64,000 nucleotides of DNA, taken from assembly GCF_005280195.1 (NCBI RefSeq), contig NZ_SZPR01000017.1, forward strand, positions 302,012 through 366,011, given 5' to 3'. The notes beneath the pieces were generated by a model, which saw only the letters and a list, made by a program, of their open reading frames with translations, searched no databases and was not told where the DNA came from. Positions 23,243 to 31,377 of this stretch are shown here, piece after piece; the stretch's first letter is position 1, and every line of letters begins with the position of its first letter. This DNA is from Streptomyces galbus (GTDB taxonomy: Bacteria > Actinomycetota > Actinomycetes > Streptomycetales > Streptomycetaceae). A program made the position numbers and the translations under genes.

Positions 23243-23334
23243 GCCGCCGACCCTAACGCGCGGGGCGCCCGCCGTGCCGTCCCACCCGCCTCCGGGGACT
23301 CCTCCGTCTCCGTACTCTCCAGTACCTTGTACGC

Positions 23335-24333
23335 GTGCCAGCGCCGTCCCCCTCCTCCCAGCGTCGTGGCCGCCCCCTCCGGTTCGGGGCGGGCCTGGTC
23401 GTCCTGCTCGCCGTCGCCGGGTACCTCGTGGTGCAGTACGTCACCGCCGGTACCGGCGCACCCGGGTGCAGAGTCGTTGCGAGCGGCGGGAACGCGTCGT
23501 ACGAGTTCACCCCGGAGCAGGCGGTGAACGCGGCCACGATCGCCGCCGTCGGCACCGACCGGAAGATGCCCGAGCGCGCGGTGACCATCGCGCTGGCCAC
23601 CGCCCTGCAGGAGTCGGGACTGCGCAACCTCGCGCACGGCGACCGGGATTCGCTCGGCCTGTTCCAGCAGCGGCCCTCGCAGGGCTGGGGCACCGCGCGG
23701 CAGGTCACCGACCCGGCGTACGCGGCGGACATCTTCTACGCGCACCTGGCGAAGGTGCCGGACTACACCGAGCTGCCCCTGACGGTCGCCGCGCAGCGCG
23801 TGCAGCGCAGCGGGTTCCCGGAGGCGTACGCCAAGCACGAGCCGGACGCCACGCTGCTGGCCGCCGCGCTCACCGGGCGGTCGGCGGCCAGCCTGACCTG
23901 CGCGGGCCGCCCGGGGGCCACGACGGCCACCGGCCCGGACGCGGTACGGGCCGCGCTGGTACGGGACTTCGGGCGCGCGGTGATCCGGCAGGCGGGCGCC
24001 GAGGCCGACCCGGCCGGCGCCGTGTCCGCGGCGCCGTCGGCGCGGGCCGACGGCCCCCGCGCGCACGGCGGCGGGCGGACGGTGACCCTGCCGGTGACCG
24101 CGCAGACCGACGGCGACGGGCGCGGCGTCCGGGAGCGGGGCTGGCAGCTGGCCCACTGGGCGGTGGCCAACGCCTCGGCGCTGCACATCGAGCGGGTGTC
24201 GTACGCCGGGCGGGAGTGGGTCGCCGGGAACACCGACAGCCGGTGGCGCACGACCGGGGGCAACGAGGCGAGCGGGACCGGCGGGGCGCGGGGGTCGGGC
24301 GCCGACTCGGTGCGGATCGTCACCGGCGAATAG
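23335..24333 (+). CDS. Membrane-anchored lysozyme-like (SLT-type) protein
   Basis: The 332-residue protein has a membrane helix at about 15-37 (GLVVLLAVAGYLVVQYV) and an extracellular domain. That domain contains the helix pair ATALQESGLRNLAHGDRDS and SLGLFQQRPSQGWGTA followed by DPAYAADIFYAHL. This is the pattern of the lysozyme/SLT fold used by lytic transglycosylases, with Glu in LQESG as a candidate catalytic acid. A C-terminal variable region (ADPAG to SGTGG) follows. A role in peptidoglycan cleavage is an inference. GTG 23335 starts VPAPSPSSQRRGR; -10-like TACCTT lies close upstream. A hairpin follows the stop immediately. Confidence 0.7.
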   Translation: MPAPSPSSQRRGRPLRFGAGLVVLLAVAGYLVVQYVTAGTGAPGCRVVASGGNASYEFTPEQAVNAATIAAVGTDRKMPERAVTIALATALQESGLRNLAHGDRDSLGLFQQRPSQGWGTARQVTDPAYAADIFYAHLAKVPDYTELPLTVAAQRVQRSGFPEAYAKHEPDATLLAAALTGRSAASLTCAGRPGATTATGPDAVRAALVRDFGRAVIRQAGAEADPAGAVSAAPSARADGPRAHGGGRTVTLPVTAQTDGDGRGVRERGWQLAHWAVANASALHIERVSYAGREWVAGNTDSRWRTTGGNEASGTGGARGSGADSVRIVTGE

Positions 24334-24361
24334 GGGGTGTCTCCCCTGGGGGGGACACCCC
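24334..24361 (+). terminator. Hairpin terminator directly after the stop codon
   Basis: GGGGTGTCTCCCC (24334-24346) and GGGGACACCCC (24351-24361) form a near-perfect stem starting one base after the TAG of the lysozyme-like gene. Confidence 0.8.
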
Positions 24362-24520
24362 GGGGCCCGAGCAGACGTGCGGGCCGTCCCCCTCCGGGGT
24401 GTCGGCGGGGGCTTTCCCGGGGCTCCCGCGCGGCTTTTCCCCGCCGGGCCCCCGCAAACCCCGAAACCCTTGCGAACAAAGGGCCGCAGGGGTTCTGCGG
24501 ACTTTCACACCGGGCGCTCT

Positions 24521-24548
24521 TTGTCCCTTTTTATCCGCAGCCGATAAT
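24521..24548 (+). promoter_or_regulatory. Promoter for the secreted helical protein
   Basis: TTGTCC (24521-24526) and GATAAT (24543-24548), spaced 16 nt, lie in the only A/T-richer stretch of the 319-nt gap 24334-24652. They precede a roughly 95-nt leader ending in GAAGGAG before ATG 24653. A small hairpin CCGCAG-GGGTT-CTGCGG lies at 24484-24500 just upstream. Confidence 0.5.
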
Positions 24549-24652
24549 GCGACGCATTGCCAACTCTTTACGTCGCCGGTCCGCAACTTCGTGGGGAGTC
24601 GAGCGGTAGTCACGGCGCACGACTCAACGTTCTCTCCCGTCGAAGGAGCACT

Positions 24653-25102
24653 ATGTCCCTCCCCCTGACCCGCCGGATCGCCCGTGCCGCGCTGCTCGTC
24701 GCTGCGGGAGCGGCCGCCGGGGTCGGTGCGGCCGGCTCCGCCAGCGCGGCGCCGGACCTGCCCGCGACGCCGAACCTGGGCGGGCTGACCGCGCTGGACG
24801 CGGCGAGCGCCGGCAACACGGTGGACGGAGCGGCGCAGAACGTCACCGGGCTCGCCGGTGACACCGGCAGCAAGGCCGTGAAGCAGGCGGTGCCGGCCGT
24901 CGGCAAGACCGGCGGCAAGGCCGTGAAGAAGGCGGCTCCGGCGGCCCAGAAGGCGGCCGGCGAGGCCGCCGGGTCCGCGGGCGAGGTCCTCGGCGACACC
25001 GCGTCCGGCGCGACCAAGGGCGGCCTGCCCACCGACGCCCTCACCCACGGCGGGCTGCCCGGCGCCGGCACCCTGCCGGTGCAGGGCCTGCCGCTCGGCT
25101 GA
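24653..25102 (+). CDS. Small secreted Ala/Gly/Lys-rich protein
   Basis: The 149-residue precursor has a twin-Arg-like basic start (MSLPLTRRIARAALLVAAG) and a signal peptide ending at ASAAPD, so the mature form is about 115 residues. The mature part is low-complexity and helix-prone, built of repeated blocks such as SKAVKQAVPAVGKTGG and GKAVKKAAPAAQKAAG, and ends AGTLPVQGLPLG. No enzyme motif is present. The protein could be a cell-wall-associated or spore-surface component, but that is a guess. AAGGAG lies 7 nt before the ATG. It is monocistronic and followed by a perfect hairpin. Confidence 0.72.
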   Translation: MSLPLTRRIARAALLVAAGAAAGVGAAGSASAAPDLPATPNLGGLTALDAASAGNTVDGAAQNVTGLAGDTGSKAVKQAVPAVGKTGGKAVKKAAPAAQKAAGEAAGSAGEVLGDTASGATKGGLPTDALTHGGLPGAGTLPVQGLPLG

Positions 25103-25118
25103 CGCGCGAGCGCCGCGC

Positions 25119-25152
25119 ACGGGGCCCGGGGGACGTCTCCCCCGGGCCCCGT
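25119..25152. terminator. Perfect 15-bp hairpin terminator
   Basis: ACGGGGCCCGGGGGA (25119-25133) and TCCCCCGGGCCCCGT (25138-25152) are exact complements around CGTC, between the convergent secreted-protein gene and dapC. Confidence 0.9.
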
Positions 25153-25160
25153 CGCGCGTG

Positions 25161-26321
25161 CTACCGCCGCGCCAGGCGGGCGGTGGCGGCGGCGACCCGC
25201 TCGTCGGTCGCCGTCAGGGCCACGCGGACGAACCGCTCGCCCGCCGGGCCGTAGAAGTCGCCCGGGGCCACGAGGATGCCGAGGTCCGCGAGGTGGTCGA
25301 CCGTGGCCCAGCAGGACTCGTCCCGGGTGGCCCACAGGTAGAGGCTGGCCTCGCTGTGCTCGATGCGGAAGCCGTGGGCGAGGAGCGCCTCGCGCAGGGC
25401 GGTGCGGCGGGCGGCGTAGCGCTCGCGCTGCTCGTGCACGTGGGTGTCGTCCGACAGGGCCGCGACGACGGCGGCCTGGGTGGGCGCCGAGGTCATCATG
25501 CCGCCGTGCTTGCGGATCTCCAGCAGCGGGCCGAGCACGGCCGGGTCGCCCACCAGGAACGCGGCGCGGTACCCGGCCAGGTTCGAGCGCTTGGAGAGCG
25601 AGTGGACGGCCACGAGGCCGTCGTGGGAGCCGCCGTTGACGTCCGGGTGCAGGACGGAGACCGGGTCGGCCTCCCAGCCCAGCTCGATGTAGCACTCGTC
25701 GGAGACCACCAGCACCCCGTGCCGGCGGGCCCAGGCCACGATGCGGGTCAGCTCCTCCTTGCCCAGCACCCGGCCCGTGGGGTTGGACGGGGAGTTGAGC
25801 CACAGCAGCCGCAGGCCGGCCGGGTCCAGCTCCGTCGGGTCGTCGTAGGCCACGTACCCGGCGCGGGCCAGACGCGCGCCGACCTCGTACGTCGGGTAGG
25901 CCAGCCGCGGGTAGGCGACCGTGTCGCCGGGGCCGAGGCCGAGCTGGGTCGGGAGCCAGGCGACGAGTTCCTTGGAGCCCACGACCGGCAGGACGTGGCG
26001 GTGGGTGACGTCGCGGGCGCCCAGGCGGCGCTCCGCCCAGCCCGTGATCGCGTCGCGCAGCGCCGGGGTGCCCCAGACCGTCGGGTAGCCCGGGGAGTCC
26101 GCGGCGTCGATCAGCGCCTTCTGGATCAGGTCGGGGACCGGGTCGACGGGCGTGCCGACGGAGAGGTCGACGATGCCGTCCGGGTGCGCCGCGGCCTTCG
26201 CCTTGCAGGGCTCCAGCTTGTCCCAGGGGAAGGCAGGAAGGCGGTCGCGCAGCGACTCGTCAGAAGGGTGGCGGCGGGCGACGGGAGGGCGGTCGGAGAC
26301 TGGGGACACGGTCTGGCTCAC
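25161..26321 (-). CDS. dapC: Succinyldiaminopimelate transaminase
   Basis: The 386-residue fold type I aminotransferase contains YPTVWGTPALRDAI, NSPSNPTGRVL, VSDECYIELGW and the PLP-lysine segment VHSLSKRSNLAGYRAA, with GSKELVAWLP typical of the actinobacterial DapC group. It converts N-succinyl-2-amino-6-oxopimelate to N-succinyl-LL-diaminopimelate for lysine and peptidoglycan. The start MSQTVSPVSDRPPVA is at ATG 26321. It follows the ferredoxin gene by 111 nt with a long hairpin between them, the same pair as Rv1177/Rv1178 in M. tuberculosis. Confidence 0.92.
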   Translation of the reverse strand: MSQTVSPVSDRPPVARRHPSDESLRDRLPAFPWDKLEPCKAKAAAHPDGIVDLSVGTPVDPVPDLIQKALIDAADSPGYPTVWGTPALRDAITGWAERRLGARDVTHRHVLPVVGSKELVAWLPTQLGLGPGDTVAYPRLAYPTYEVGARLARAGYVAYDDPTELDPAGLRLLWLNSPSNPTGRVLGKEELTRIVAWARRHGVLVVSDECYIELGWEADPVSVLHPDVNGGSHDGLVAVHSLSKRSNLAGYRAAFLVGDPAVLGPLLEIRKHGGMMTSAPTQAAVVAALSDDTHVHEQRERYAARRTALREALLAHGFRIEHSEASLYLWATRDESCWATVDHLADLGILVAPGDFYGPAGERFVRVALTATDERVAAATARLARR

Positions 26322-26348
26322 TTTCTGGTACGGCGGCGGTACGGCAAA

Positions 26349-26404
26349 CGCCTCGGTCCCGTGCGGCGCTGATCGCGGGGATCAGGCCGTACGGGACCGA
26401 GGCG
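26349..26404 (-). terminator. Long hairpin between ferredoxin and dapC
   Basis: CGCCTCGGTCCCGT (26349-26362) pairs exactly with ACGGGACCGAGGCG (26391-26404), enclosing an inner stem CTGATC/GATCAG. Located between two same-strand genes, it could end most ferredoxin transcripts and let a minority read into dapC. Confidence 0.7.
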
Positions 26405-26432
26405 GCGCCGGATGCGGACCGCTGACGCGGTG

Positions 26433-26756
26433 TTACTCGGCCGCCTGGGGCGGCAGCGCGGCGACGAACGGGTGGTCCCGCTCGATCAGTCCGAGCTTGC
26501 TGGCGCCGCCCGGGGAGCCGAGGTCGTCGAAGAACTCGACGTTCGCCTTGTAGTAGTCCTTCCACTCCTCCGGCACGTCGTCCTCGTAGAAGATCGCCTC
26601 GACCGGGCAGACCGGTTCACAGGCACCGCAGTCGACGCATTCGTCCGGGTGGATGTACAAGGACCGCTGGCCCTCGTAGATGCAGTCGACCGGGCACTCC
26701 TCGATGCACGCCTTGTCCTTCACGTCGACACAAGGCTGCGCGATGACGTAGGTCAC
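26433..26756 (-). CDS. fdxA: Seven-iron (3Fe-4S/4Fe-4S) ferredoxin
   Basis: The 107-residue protein matches the actinobacterial 7Fe ferredoxin pattern. TYVIAQPCVDVKDKACIEECPVDC gives C9 and the set at 17/21, and DECVDCGACEPVCPVEAIF gives the second cluster set at about 40-50. The following YEDDVPEEWKDYYKAN helix is characteristic. It carries electrons for cytochromes P450 and other redox enzymes and is similar to Rv1177 (FdxC). ATG 26756 is the only start. It shares its upstream region with the divergent GNAT gene; GATACT-like sequences occur in both directions there. Confidence 0.93.
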   Translation of the reverse strand: MTYVIAQPCVDVKDKACIEECPVDCIYEGQRSLYIHPDECVDCGACEPVCPVEAIFYEDDVPEEWKDYYKANVEFFDDLGSPGGASKLGLIERDHPFVAALPPQAAE

Positions 26757-26897
26757 GCTGTCGTTCCTCCTCGATAGGGCGCTGGCGGGCCTCCCACAGG
26801 CTCCGCCGCCTGGCGCGCGGGAGCGCGGCGTCGTCGATGCCCGCCCCTAGTATCTCCGTTCCTGGGCACGATCCGAACAGGAGGGGTGGACCGACCT

Positions 26898-27959
26898 GTG
26901 GAAATCTCGGCCGCCGGACGCCTCGAAGTCCGCATCACCGCCGCTGACGTGGGCAAACGTGTCTCCGTTCGGCGGTTGAACGACGGGGGCGCCGATGACG
27001 CGAAATTCACCGACACGGTCGGTGTTCTCACATCATGGGACGACGGTGTGCTGGTGATCACACGCCGGGACGGGGAGGGTGTCCGCGTCCCGGAGCGCTC
27101 GCTGGTCGCCGGGAAGGTCGTCCCGGCCGCCCCGGCGCGCCGCCGCGGACCCGCCGCCTCCTACGAGGAGCTGGCGCGGGTCTCCGCACGCGCCTGGCCG
27201 CCCGTGGAGCGCGAGCGGCTCGGCGAGTGGGAGCTGCGGGCCGCGGTCCAGCAGGTGCCGCGCGAAGCGCGTCCGTGGGGGGCGGTGGCCGGGCGACGGG
27301 CGGGCTTCACCCGGCGGGCCAACTCGGTGCTGCCGCTGGGTGACCCCGGTGTGCCGCTCGACGAGGCGCTGGACGCCGTGCGGCGGTGGTACGGGGCGCG
27401 CGGGCTGCCCGCCTACGTGCAGACCGCGACCGGCGCCGAGGGCACCCAGGAGCTGCTGTGCGCGGAGCTGGAGCGGCGCGGCTGGGTGCGCGAGGTGACG
27501 GCCGAACTGTGGACCGGGGCGCTGGCGCCGGTGGCCGACGGGGGTGAGGCTGGGGGTGTCGTGCTGTCCCGGACGGCCGACGAGGCGTGGCTGTCGCGCT
27601 ACGGGCGCAAGGGGGTGAGCGAGGTGGCCCTGCGGGTGCTGGGCGGTGGGCCGTCGGTGTGGTTCGCCTCGGTGCCGGACGCCCGGGGAGCCGCCCCGGC
27701 CGCGATCGGGCGGTGCGTCGTGGACGGGCGGTGGGCCGGGTTCGCCGCGGTCGAGGTCGACCCGGCGCAGCGGCGCCGGGGGCTGGCGACGGCGGTGATG
27801 GCCGCGCTGGCCGGGCGGGCCCTTCAGGAGGGCGCCTCGGCGGCCTGGCTCCAGGTCGAGACGGACAACGCCGGGGCGCGGGCGCTGTACGCCCGGGCGG
27901 GCTTCGCCGCGCACCACGCCTACCACCACTACCGGGAGCCCGGCCATGCACTCCCCTGA
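26898..27959 (+). CDS. GNAT-family N-acetyltransferase with N-terminal SH3-like extension
   Basis: The 353-residue protein has a C-terminal GNAT domain (about 210-345). Motif A is seen in VEVDPAQRRRGLATAVMAAL (RxxGxA), followed by WLQVETDNAGARALYARAGF, which is the usual acetyl-CoA side helix and Asn/Tyr pair. The first 70 residues (VEISAAGRLEVRITAADVGK and DGVLVITRRDGEGVRV) form a small beta barrel-like domain, possibly binding a partner. Substrate is unknown. GTG 26898 is chosen because AGGAGG lies about 12 nt upstream; GTG 26886 overlaps that site. It overlaps the next gene by 14 nt. Confidence 0.8.
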   Translation: MEISAAGRLEVRITAADVGKRVSVRRLNDGGADDAKFTDTVGVLTSWDDGVLVITRRDGEGVRVPERSLVAGKVVPAAPARRRGPAASYEELARVSARAWPPVERERLGEWELRAAVQQVPREARPWGAVAGRRAGFTRRANSVLPLGDPGVPLDEALDAVRRWYGARGLPAYVQTATGAEGTQELLCAELERRGWVREVTAELWTGALAPVADGGEAGGVVLSRTADEAWLSRYGRKGVSEVALRVLGGGPSVWFASVPDARGAAPAAIGRCVVDGRWAGFAAVEVDPAQRRRGLATAVMAALAGRALQEGASAAWLQVETDNAGARALYARAGFAAHHAYHHYREPGHALP

Positions 27960-28797
27960 GCCGCCGTCGCCCGAGCGTGCCGCGGAGCTGCGGCGCCGGT
28001 TCGCCGAGGAGGCGCGGGCCGAGCGGCCCGACCTGTCCGTGCTGTGCCTGCTGATCGGCGCGCAGGCCGACGGGACGCTGGACGAGGCCGGGCTGGACGC
28101 GGCCCAGGCGGAGCTGGACCGGCTGGCCGGTGAGGTGCCGTTCCGGCCGGGCGATCCGCGCTCCTGGGCGGCGGCCCTGCGGGACCTGCTCGGTGAGCGG
28201 TACGGGTACCGGGGCTCCGCCGCGGACTACCAGCGGCTGGAGTCGTCGCTGCTGCACTCGGTGCTGCTGCGGCGGCGGGGGCTGCCGATCCTGCTGTCGG
28301 TGGTGTGGCTGGAGGTCGCCCGGCGGGCCGGGGCCCCGGTGTACGGGGTCGCGCTGCCCGGCCACTTCGTGGTGGGGTTCGGGCCGCGGGAGGAGCAGGT
28401 GCTGGCCGACCCGTTCGACGGGGGCCGGGTGCTGTCCGGGGCGGACGCGGACGTGCTGGTGGTCGGGGCGACGGGAGCGCCGCTGGAGCCGTCGATGCTG
28501 GTGCCCGCCGCGCCGCTGGAGGTGGTGCTGCGGGTGCTGAACAACATCCGGGCCTGGGCGTCGGCCCGGCCCGAGCGGTCGGACGTGGCGCTGTGGGCGG
28601 TGGAGCTGGCGCTGCTCGTGCCGTCGCACCCGGCCCGGCTGCGCTACGAGCGGGGCCAGTTGCTGGTGCAGCGGGGCGCCTTCGTCACGGGCGCCGAGGA
28701 GATGGAGGAGTACGCGCAGCTCGTCGAGGTGGTGGACGAGGGGCTGGCGGACCGGGTGCGGACGGAGGCGCTGGCGGCGCGGGCGCTGATGAACTGA
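27946..28797 (+). CDS. SirB1-like transglutaminase-fold protein
   Basis: The 283-residue protein matches the SirB1 N-terminal family. It contains SSLLHSVLLRRRGLPILLSVVWLEVARRAG followed by PVYGVALPGHFVVGF (regions at about 100-150), resembling the transglutaminase-like core with His in PGHFVV. A C-terminal helical TPR-like part follows (ALWAVELALLVPSHPARLRYERGQLL, split over about 215-250). Function is not established; homologues are widespread. It is coupled to the GNAT gene by a 14-nt overlap, so the two products may act on the same target. Confidence 0.8.
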   Translation: MHSPEPPSPERAAELRRRFAEEARAERPDLSVLCLLIGAQADGTLDEAGLDAAQAELDRLAGEVPFRPGDPRSWAAALRDLLGERYGYRGSAADYQRLESSLLHSVLLRRRGLPILLSVVWLEVARRAGAPVYGVALPGHFVVGFGPREEQVLADPFDGGRVLSGADADVLVVGATGAPLEPSMLVPAAPLEVVLRVLNNIRAWASARPERSDVALWAVELALLVPSHPARLRYERGQLLVQRGAFVTGAEEMEEYAQLVEVVDEGLADRVRTEALAARALMN

Positions 28798-28800
28798 GCG

Positions 28801-28848
28801 GCGGGGCAGCTCGCCCCGCAGCGCCCCTCCTCCGCGTCACACGGAGGC
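28801..28848 (+). terminator. Double hairpin terminator after the SirB1-like gene
   Basis: GCGGGGC-AGCTC-GCCCCGC (28801-28819) and CCTCCG-CGTCACA-CGGAGG (about 28830-28848) form two stems between this gene and the convergent response-regulator gene. Confidence 0.65.
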
Positions 28849-28868
28849 GTCCCCGCTCCCGCACCGGG

Positions 28869-29483
28869 CTACAGCCAGCCCTTCTCCCGCGCTATGCGCA
28901 CCGCCTCGGCGCGGTTGCGGGCCGCGAGCTTCTGGATGGCCGTCGACAGGTAGTTGCGGACCGTGCCCTGGGACAGGTGCAGCAGCGCGGCCAGTTCGGC
29001 GTTGGTGGAGCCGTCCGCCGCCGCGCGCAGCACCTCGCGCTCGCGGTCGGTCAGCGGGTTGGCGCCCTCGGCGAGGGCGGCGGCGGCCAGGGTGGGGTCG
29101 ATGACGCGTTCGCCGGCCAGCACCTTGCGCACGGCCTGCGCGAGTTCGGCGGCGGGGGCGTCCTTGACCAGGAAGGCGTCGGCGCCGGACTCCATCGCGC
29201 TGCGCAGGTAGCCGGGGCGGCCGAAGGTGGTGAGCACCACCAGCTTCAGCGCGGGGAACGCGCGGTGCAGGTGCGCCGCCGCCTCGATGCCCGTCGCGCC
29301 CGGCATCTCGATGTCCAGCAGGACCACGTCCGGGTCGTGCTCGCGCGCCGCCGCGAGGACCTCGTCGCCGCGGGCCACCTGGGCGACCACCTCGATGTCG
29401 TCCTCCAGGCCGAGCAGCGCGGCGAGCGCCTCGCGGACCATCGACTGGTCCTCCGCCAGCAGGACCTTGATCACGCGCGTCAT
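28869..29483 (-). CDS. NarL/LuxR-family response regulator (DesR-like)
   Basis: The 204-residue protein has a receiver domain (1-120) with acidic pair near ED11-12 and phospho-acceptor D57 (VVLLDIEMPG). Lys is in AFLVKDAP. The C-terminal LuxR helix-turn-helix is LTDREREVLRAAADGSTNAELAALLHLSQGTVRNYLS (about 145-182, described not copied in full). It overlaps the kinase gene by ATGA. The perfect palindrome at 32393-32430 near the start of this four-gene operon is a likely binding site. Homologues regulate lipid or drug transporters in response to membrane state. Confidence 0.9.
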   Translation of the reverse strand: MTRVIKVLLAEDQSMVREALAALLGLEDDIEVVAQVARGDEVLAAAREHDPDVVLLDIEMPGATGIEAAAHLHRAFPALKLVVLTTFGRPGYLRSAMESGADAFLVKDAPAAELAQAVRKVLAGERVIDPTLAAAALAEGANPLTDREREVLRAAADGSTNAELAALLHLSQGTVRNYLSTAIQKLAARNRAEAVRIAREKGWL

Positions 29484-30640
29484 GGGGCGGATCCTACGCG
29501 CGCCCCGCTCCCCGCCGGGACGCGGGCGACGACCCGGAAGCCCTTCCGGGCCCCGCCCGCCTCCAGGGTGCCGCCCGCCTTCTCCAGGCGCTCGGTGAGG
29601 CCCGTGAGGCCGTTCCCGGGGCCCTTGCCCGAGCCGCCGGAGCCGTCGTCCTCGACGGACAGCTCCAGCACCGGCCCGTCCAGGGTCTCGCGCCGGACCA
29701 GTCCGACCACGCAGCGGCGGGCCCCGCTGTGCCGTACGACGTTGGTGACCGCCTCGCGCAGCGCCCAGGCCAGGGCGGACTCGCTGTCCTCGGGGACGCC
29801 TTCGAGGCCGGGCTCGGCGGGGAGTTCGGCGGCGACCCCGGCCGCGGTCAGCGCGACCCGCGCGCCGGCGAGTTCGGCGGCGAGGCGGGGGCGCCGGTAG
29901 CCGGTGACGGCCTCGCGCACGTCCACCAGGGCCTGCCGGCTGACCTGTTCGATGTCGGCGACCTGCTGGGCCGCCTTGTCGGGGTGGTCGGGGAGCATGC
30001 GGCCCGCCAGCTCGCTCTTGAGCGTGATGAGCGACAGGGAGTGGCCCAGCAGGTCGTGCAGGTCCCGGGCCAGCCGCAGGCGCTCCTCGTTGGCGGCGAG
30101 GTGGGCGACCGTGGCGCGGGCCTCGCGCAACTCGACGGTGGTCCGGATCAGTTCGCGCACGCCGGTCATGGAGAACCCGGCCAGCAGCGCCGGCAGCAGC
30201 AGCCCGGCCAGGTACTCCGTGCCACCGGGCACGACCAGAGCGAGCCCGGTCAGCAGCAGGGAGGTGCCGGGGACGGTCCAGCGGGCGTACCGCATCGGCA
30301 GGGCGGCGCCGGAGGCCACCGAGACGTACACGAACAGCACCAGCCACTCCCGGCCCAGGGTGAGGCTGAGCAGGGCGGACTGGGTGGCGAGGACGGCCAG
30401 CGAGCCCAGCACCACCGCGTTGGTCTCCCCGCGCCCGGCGCGGAAGACCAGGGCGAAGTACCAGGCCACGAAGGCCAGCAGGCCCAGTGCGCCGAGGACG
30501 CGGACCGGGTCGGAGTGACCGCCGTGCAGCAGGTCGCTCACGGGTGCGCCGAGGTAGGCGAGCCAGATTCCCGTCCACAGCAGCTTCATCACGCGCTGCC
30601 TGCGGTTCTGCGGGCGCTGCCCGATGCCGATGCCGCTCAC
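29480..30640 (-). CDS. Sensor histidine kinase (DesK-like)
   Basis: The 386-residue membrane kinase has five or six N-terminal helices (about 18-165), then a HisKA_3 domain with H195 in ARDLHDLLGHSLSL and a HATPase domain with LREAVTNVVRHS (N box) and GNGLTGLTERLEKAGG (G box). There is no extracellular sensor domain, so the signal is probably in or at the membrane, as in DesK. GTG 30640 overlaps the permease stop by 4 nt (GTGA). It belongs to the operon ATPase-permease-kinase-regulator. Confidence 0.92.
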   Translation of the reverse strand: MSGIGIGQRPQNRRQRVMKLLWTGIWLAYLGAPVSDLLHGGHSDPVRVLGALGLLAFVAWYFALVFRAGRGETNAVVLGSLAVLATQSALLSLTLGREWLVLFVYVSVASGAALPMRYARWTVPGTSLLLTGLALVVPGGTEYLAGLLLPALLAGFSMTGVRELIRTTVELREARATVAHLAANEERLRLARDLHDLLGHSLSLITLKSELAGRMLPDHPDKAAQQVADIEQVSRQALVDVREAVTGYRRPRLAAELAGARVALTAAGVAAELPAEPGLEGVPEDSESALAWALREAVTNVVRHSGARRCVVGLVRRETLDGPVLELSVEDDGSGGSGKGPGNGLTGLTERLEKAGGTLEAGGARKGFRVVARVPAGSGARVGSAP

Positions 30641-31377
30641 GCCTTCAGCGTGTCCTTCCGGTACAGCCAGGCCGCGCCGCCCGTGAACAGGACGAAGAAC
30701 ACGGCGAGGAGGGCGATGTCCGTCATGTGCGGGGCGCGGCTCTGTTCGATGGCCTGCCCCAGGGCAGCGTACGCGTGCGTGGGCACCCACCTGGCGATGT
30801 CCTGGAGCCAGCCCGGGAAGGTCGTGGTGGGCATCCACAGGCCGCCCAGGATGGACAGGCCGAAGTAGGTGATCATGGTGATCGGGCGGACCGCGTCGCC
30901 GCTGGCGAGGTAGCCGAGCGCCACGCCGAGCGCGGCGAAGACCAGGCTGCCCGCCCAGATCGACCCGGTGAGCGCCAGCCACTGCCAGGCGTCCAGCCGT
31001 ACGTCCTTGACGGTCGCGGCGACCGCGAACACCACCACGATGGACGGCAGGCTCACCACGGCCGCGCTCGCGGTCTTCGCGAGGACGTAGCCGCGGCCCG
31101 GCAGGGTGGTCAGCCGCAGCTGCCGCACCCAGCCGCTCTCCCGCTCCTTGGCGATGCGCTCGCTGTTGCCCATCAGGACGGCCGTCAGGGCGCCGAAGGA
31201 CGCCATGGAGACCATCATGTACGTCGGCAGGGTCAGGCCCGTCCCGTCGATCTTCTCCGTGGCGTCGGCGCTGCCGGCGATCAGCAGGAACAGCACGGAC
31301 GGGTAGATCACCGAGAAGAACAGGAACTTGCGGTTGCGCAGGGCGCGGGTCAGCTCCAGCTTGATCAGGCTGTTCAC
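30637..31377 (-). CDS. ABC-2 type permease
   Basis: The 246-residue protein has six membrane helices in ABC2 order: after a basic start (VNSLIKLELTRALRNRKF) the first helix begins FFSVIYPSVLFLLI, and later segments contain GLSILGGLWMPTTTFPGWL and WVPTHAYAALGQA. Such permeases pair with an ATPase to export drugs, lipids or polysaccharide. GTG 31377 overlaps the ATPase stop by 4 nt. Together with the kinase and regulator it resembles membrane-stress detoxification modules; substrate is unknown. Confidence 0.9.
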   Translation of the reverse strand: MNSLIKLELTRALRNRKFLFFSVIYPSVLFLLIAGSADATEKIDGTGLTLPTYMMVSMASFGALTAVLMGNSERIAKERESGWVRQLRLTTLPGRGYVLAKTASAAVVSLPSIVVVFAVAATVKDVRLDAWQWLALTGSIWAGSLVFAALGVALGYLASGDAVRPITMITYFGLSILGGLWMPTTTFPGWLQDIARWVPTHAYAALGQAIEQSRAPHMTDIALLAVFFVLFTGGAAWLYRKDTLKA

